From NCBI RefSeq assembly GCF_964033635.1, contig NZ_OZ035533.1, forward strand, positions 434,001 to 498,000: 64,000 nt of DNA, in the 5' to 3' direction. The position numbers and the translations under genes were made by a program. The notes under the pieces were generated by a model that saw nothing but the letters and a program-made list of their open reading frames with translations, was not told where the DNA came from and searched no databases. This document shows, in pieces, positions 60,756 through 64,000 of the stretch (position 1 is its first letter; every line of letters begins with the position of its first letter). This DNA comes from Chitinophaga sp. MM2321 (GTDB lineage Bacteria; Bacteroidota; Bacteroidia; Chitinophagales; Chitinophagaceae).

Positions 60756-63221
60756 TTAGCCGTTGACCGCAATCAATTTTTTAATCCGGTCTTCCAGCTT
60801 TTCGCTGGTCATGGTATCCCGCAGGCTGTCTACTTTGATAGGGAAACAGAAAGGCGTAAGTTTTTTGGGAGATGTGATTACAATTTTACTTTGTCCGATC
60901 CGCTCCAGGGTTTCACGAAGCCGGGCTTCTTCCATCTGGTAAAAGAAGGCTTCGTTGAACGCCTGTTTCAGTAACAGGTTTTGCGGATCATAATCTTTGA
61001 ATACATTGAACAACAGTGATGATGACGACTGCAAGTGCCTGTTGGCCTTGTGTTTGCCGGGATAGCCCTGGAAGATCAGCCCTGCAATCACCGCAATGTC
61101 GCGGAATTTGCGGCGGGCCATTTCCGTGGCGTTGACACTGGTCTGTAATTCCAGCAGCAGGTTATCTGTAGAGAACAATGCCTGCACATTGTCGTCGGTA
61201 ACGGGAATCGGCTGATCAGACAACAATTCAAAACCATAATCATTCATCGCAATAGAGAAGGTGATGGGCTGTATACGGCTGATCCGGTAGGCCAGCAGCG
61301 CCGCCATTACTTCGTGTACCAGCCTGCCTTCGAACGGATATACGAAAAGATGGAAGCCGTCTTTTGTCTGTATTTCTTCTATCAGCAGTTCATCATCTTT
61401 TGGAATATGCGAGAGCTCTTTCTGCCGGTTGAATAAGGGCTGTAACGCAATCAGCTCCGGATCAGTTGTTACCCCGGACAGCGCCTCATTGAATTTCTGC
61501 CGCAACATTCTACCCAGGTTGGATGACAGCGGAATGCGGCCTCCCTGGTAACTGGGTACAATGGTACGTTTGGCGTTGGACTTCCGTACCAGTACCGTCA
61601 TGTCTTTGATCAGCACAAATTCCAGGTTACGGCCGGCGAGTGTGAAGCTGTCGCCGGGTTGCAGGCGGGAGATGAAGCTTTCTTCGATCACACCGATGTA
61701 ACCACCTGTCATGAATTTTACTTTGAGCATGGCATCACTAACGATGGTGCCTATATGCAAACGGTGGCGCATGGCCAGCATGCGGCTTCTGCAAATATAA
61801 AAGTCACCTTCGCGTTCCAGCTTTTTAAACTCATCGTAGACGGCCAGTGCATCGCCGCCGGTTGTTAAAAAGGAGAGTATCCATTGCCAGTCGTCTGCTG
61901 TAATAGCCTGGTAGCAAAAGGTATGGCGTACTTCTTCCCAGATCTGCGGTGCATGAAAACCATCAGATACGGCGAGTGACATCAGGTATTGCAACAACAC
62001 ATCGTAAGCAAGCAAAACCGGCATGCGGCTTTCTACAAGGTCCTCTTCCATTGCTGCTTTCAGGGCGGCTGCTTCTACCAGCTCCAGCGCATGCGTAGGC
62101 AGGAAAAAGATCCTGCTGACGGCGCCGGGCTGATGACCGCTGCGCCCTGCCCGTTGAAGAAAACGCGCCACTCCTTTGGGGCTGCCCACCTGGATCACAT
62201 TATCTACCGGCCTGAAATCCACGCCCAGATCCAGGCTGGCCGTACACACCACCGCTTTGAGAATGCCGTTATGCAATGCTTCTTCCACCCAGATCCGCAG
62301 CTCCATATCGATGGAGCCATGGTGTAAAGCCAGTACGCCAGCCAGCATGGGGTCTTCCCGCAGGAGCGACTGGTACCATATTTCAGACTGGGAGCGTGTA
62401 TTGGTAAAGATGAGCGTGGTCTGACTAGCCTCGATGATAGGCAATGCCTGCGGCAACATTTTAGTGCCGAGATGCCCGGCCCATGGATAGTTTTCCATTT
62501 CATGCGGAATCACGCTTTTAAGAACGATGTTCTTTTTTAGTTTTGAACGGATGATAATACCGTTATTGTGAGAGGGGCCCAGCAACACTTCCAGGGCTTC
62601 GTCGAGGTTGCCGATGGTAGCAGAAATCCCCCATATTTTTAATGGCGGTCTGCCTGCCTGCAGCGTTAATCCTTTGAGACGGCTCAGTCCCAGTTCGGTC
62701 ATCACGCCGCGTTTGCTGCCTATCAGCTCATGCCATTCATCTACGACTACGGTGTGCAGGTGTTTGAATACAGTGGGATATTCTTTCTGTGCCAGCAGCA
62801 GGTGCAGGCTTTCCGGGGTGATGATCAGTACTTCCGGCATCTGCTTTTTTTGTTGCGCTCGGGTAGCTACCGGCGTATCCCCGCTACGGATGCCTACCTG
62901 CCAGGCGATATCCAGCTCCTGTAAAACGGCTTCCATTGCCCTTCCCAGGTCTTTTGCCAGCGCACGCAGCGGCGTGATCCACAGTAATTGTAAGCCGTTT
63001 TTTGTTTTATGGTGATAGTCTTTTGGGTGGGCGTCGATCCATGCAATCACCGCACCCAGGAAAAGAGAGAACGTTTTGCCGAAGCCGGTGGGTGCATTCA
63101 CGAGTCCTGATTGTCCCTGCAGATAAGCCTTCCAGGCATCTTCCTGGAATTTGAAAGGCTTTTGTTCTTTGTCAGCCAGCCATTTGATAACCACTTTCCA
63201 GCCCTGAGAGCGTTGTTGCAT
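60756..63221 (-). CDS. ligase-associated DNA damage response DEXH-box helicase (Lhr-like)
   Basis: A superfamily 2 helicase of 821 residues. Motifs: VNAPTGFGKT (I), LLWITPLRALAKD (Ia), VVVDEWHEL (II), GISATIGN (III), HHGSIDMELR-type region and LQRAGRSGHQPG (VI). The large C-terminal domain (about 420-821) matches the Lhr core with its winged-helix and DNA-binding parts. It belongs to the set with PdeM. The exact substrate is unknown. It is divergent from the purine permease gene. Confidence 0.9.
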   Translation of the reverse strand: MQQRSQGWKVVIKWLADKEQKPFKFQEDAWKAYLQGQSGLVNAPTGFGKTFSLFLGAVIAWIDAHPKDYHHKTKNGLQLLWITPLRALAKDLGRAMEAVLQELDIAWQVGIRSGDTPVATRAQQKKQMPEVLIITPESLHLLLAQKEYPTVFKHLHTVVVDEWHELIGSKRGVMTELGLSRLKGLTLQAGRPPLKIWGISATIGNLDEALEVLLGPSHNNGIIIRSKLKKNIVLKSVIPHEMENYPWAGHLGTKMLPQALPIIEASQTTLIFTNTRSQSEIWYQSLLREDPMLAGVLALHHGSIDMELRIWVEEALHNGILKAVVCTASLDLGVDFRPVDNVIQVGSPKGVARFLQRAGRSGHQPGAVSRIFFLPTHALELVEAAALKAAMEEDLVESRMPVLLAYDVLLQYLMSLAVSDGFHAPQIWEEVRHTFCYQAITADDWQWILSFLTTGGDALAVYDEFKKLEREGDFYICRSRMLAMRHRLHIGTIVSDAMLKVKFMTGGYIGVIEESFISRLQPGDSFTLAGRNLEFVLIKDMTVLVRKSNAKRTIVPSYQGGRIPLSSNLGRMLRQKFNEALSGVTTDPELIALQPLFNRQKELSHIPKDDELLIEEIQTKDGFHLFVYPFEGRLVHEVMAALLAYRISRIQPITFSIAMNDYGFELLSDQPIPVTDDNVQALFSTDNLLLELQTSVNATEMARRKFRDIAVIAGLIFQGYPGKHKANRHLQSSSSLLFNVFKDYDPQNLLLKQAFNEAFFYQMEEARLRETLERIGQSKIVITSPKKLTPFCFPIKVDSLRDTMTSEKLEDRIKKLIAVNG

Positions 63222-63254
63222 AGTATTGAAATTAGGACAAAATGCTGAATCGTT

Positions 63255-63262
63255 TATTTTTG
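63255..63262 (+). promoter_or_regulatory. -7 box TATTTTTG for the purine permease gene
   Basis: A perfect TAnnTTTG, four bases before the ATG at 63267, implying a leaderless transcript. Confidence 0.6.
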
Positions 63263-63266
63263 TGGC

Positions 63267-64000
63267 ATGCTCGCAAAATTCTTTCAGCTTTCAGCGCATA
63301 ATACCACCGTTAAGAAAGAGGTATTGGCAGGTTTGACCACCTTCTCTACGATGGCTTATATCCTGGCGGTAAACCCCAGTATATTATCCCGGACAGGAAT
63401 GGATTTTAATGCGCTGATCACCGCCACTGCATTGGCAGCCGCTATTGGTACGCTGGTGATGGCGCTGTATGCGAAGCTCCCGATAGGGGTAGCGCCGGGC
63501 ATGGGATTGAATGCTTTCTTTGCCTATACCATTGTTGCATCTATGGGATATAGCTGGCAATTTGCACTCACGGCGGTTTTCCTGGAAGGGATCATCTTTA
63601 TATTCCTATCACTTTTCCGGATCCGGGAAGCGATCATTAATAGTATTCCTGAAAACCTGAAGCATGCCATCTCTGTGGGCATAGGATTGCTGATCGCACT
63701 GATTGGGATGGCCAATGCAGGCATTATAGAAACGGGTATGCACCATGTGGGCGATGGCAGGCTGGATGGTGTGATCCTGAAAATGGGCGACATTACCAGC
63801 ATGGGCCCCATGATTGCTTTAACAGGATTGATTGTAAGCGCCGTATTGATGTACCGGAAAGTAAATGCAGCTTTGCTGATAGGCATTCTGGCAGCTACAT
63901 TGATCGGTATTCCTATGGGTATCACGCATCTGCCGGCAGGACATCTTATCAGTTTGCCGCCTTCCCTGGCGCCGATAGCTTTCAAGCTGGAATTCAACCG
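63267..64000 (+). CDS. NCS2 family purine permease (partial)
   Basis: A membrane transporter of the AzgA/adenine-guanine-hypoxanthine type, cut by the window end after 244 codons without a stop. It starts M-L-A-K-F-F-Q and shows KKEVLAGLTTFSTMAYILAVNPS, the LPIGVAPGMGLNAFF motif and about five membrane helices. It is the first gene in this direction after the helicase and has a leaderless-type promoter box. Confidence 0.92.
   Translation, partial: MLAKFFQLSAHNTTVKKEVLAGLTTFSTMAYILAVNPSILSRTGMDFNALITATALAAAIGTLVMALYAKLPIGVAPGMGLNAFFAYTIVASMGYSWQFALTAVFLEGIIFIFLSLFRIREAIINSIPENLKHAISVGIGLLIALIGMANAGIIETGMHHVGDGRLDGVILKMGDITSMGPMIALTGLIVSAVLMYRKVNAALLIGILAATLIGIPMGITHLPAGHLISLPPSLAPIAFKLEFN

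Overview
The window looks like a piece of a Bacteroidota chromosome, most likely a Chitinophaga-like member of the Chitinophagaceae. This rests on gene content: type IX secretion (T9SS) partners and sorting tails, PorP/SprF proteins, a mitochondrial-like citrate synthase and a ligase-associated helicase/PdeM pair. It also rests on recurrent TAnnTTTG promoter boxes with little Shine-Dalgarno sequence. Genus is an inference. I found no tRNA, rRNA, CRISPR array, transposase, integrase or phage gene. There are about 50 protein genes, nearly all intact and mostly housekeeping.

Layout. 87-7046 (minus): dprA, a PorE-like OmpA protein, queE, folD, pckA. 7372-12591 (plus): pepP, pssA, purS, rsmI, an M1 peptidase. 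12666-17908 (minus): a patatin without its serine, a DinB-like protein, a sigma factor operon, rsmG, a glycosyltransferase. 18108-24305 (plus): tgt, an LptF/G permease, citrate synthase, recG. 24468-29767 (plus): first T9SS adhesin cassette (adhesin, PorP/SprF, small barrel). 30192-35610 (plus): LOG protein, O-methyltransferase, glucosaminidase with LysM, hpt, a vWA protein. 35615-38570 (minus): an RlmK-like methyltransferase, dnaJ, grpE. 38821 (plus): rlmI. 40076-49484 (minus): second T9SS adhesin region, with a giant frameshifted PKD protein, a 950-aa PKD protein, PorP/SprF and an orphan sorting tail. 49635-59994: TPMT-like methyltransferase, rhodanese-thioredoxin fusion, M32 peptidase (minus), Nif3, zinc-ribbon protein, TPR protein, recN, fabI, a DUF2795 protein (minus), lolD. 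60068-63221 (minus): pdeM and an Lhr-like helicase. The window ends inside an NCS2 purine permease (plus).

The most unusual content is between the genes. About fourteen intergenic gaps hold long, often nearly perfect palindromes of 100-190 bases. In the larger family (A) each arm is a phased run of about five octamers of the form ATTTnnnn ending in one of two tips. The second family (B) starts ACCAGG and runs in roughly 9-base words of the form ATTnnnnnG. Arms match within an element but differ between elements, sometimes by exactly one word. Elements often start on, or 1-5 bases after, a stop codon, and several overlap stop or start codons. A REP/BIME-like inverted pair at 3294-3544 carries the same words at its flanks. 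I know of no described family with this word structure. A structural, terminator-like or mRNA-stabilising role is inference.

Other points: a one-base frameshift separates the giant adhesin from its sorting domain; recG has no ordinary start codon for its conserved N-terminus; many promoter boxes lie only 3-6 bases from the ATG, implying leaderless mRNAs; and a 170-base structured locus at 29923-30095 could be a small RNA or encode a 40-aa peptide.
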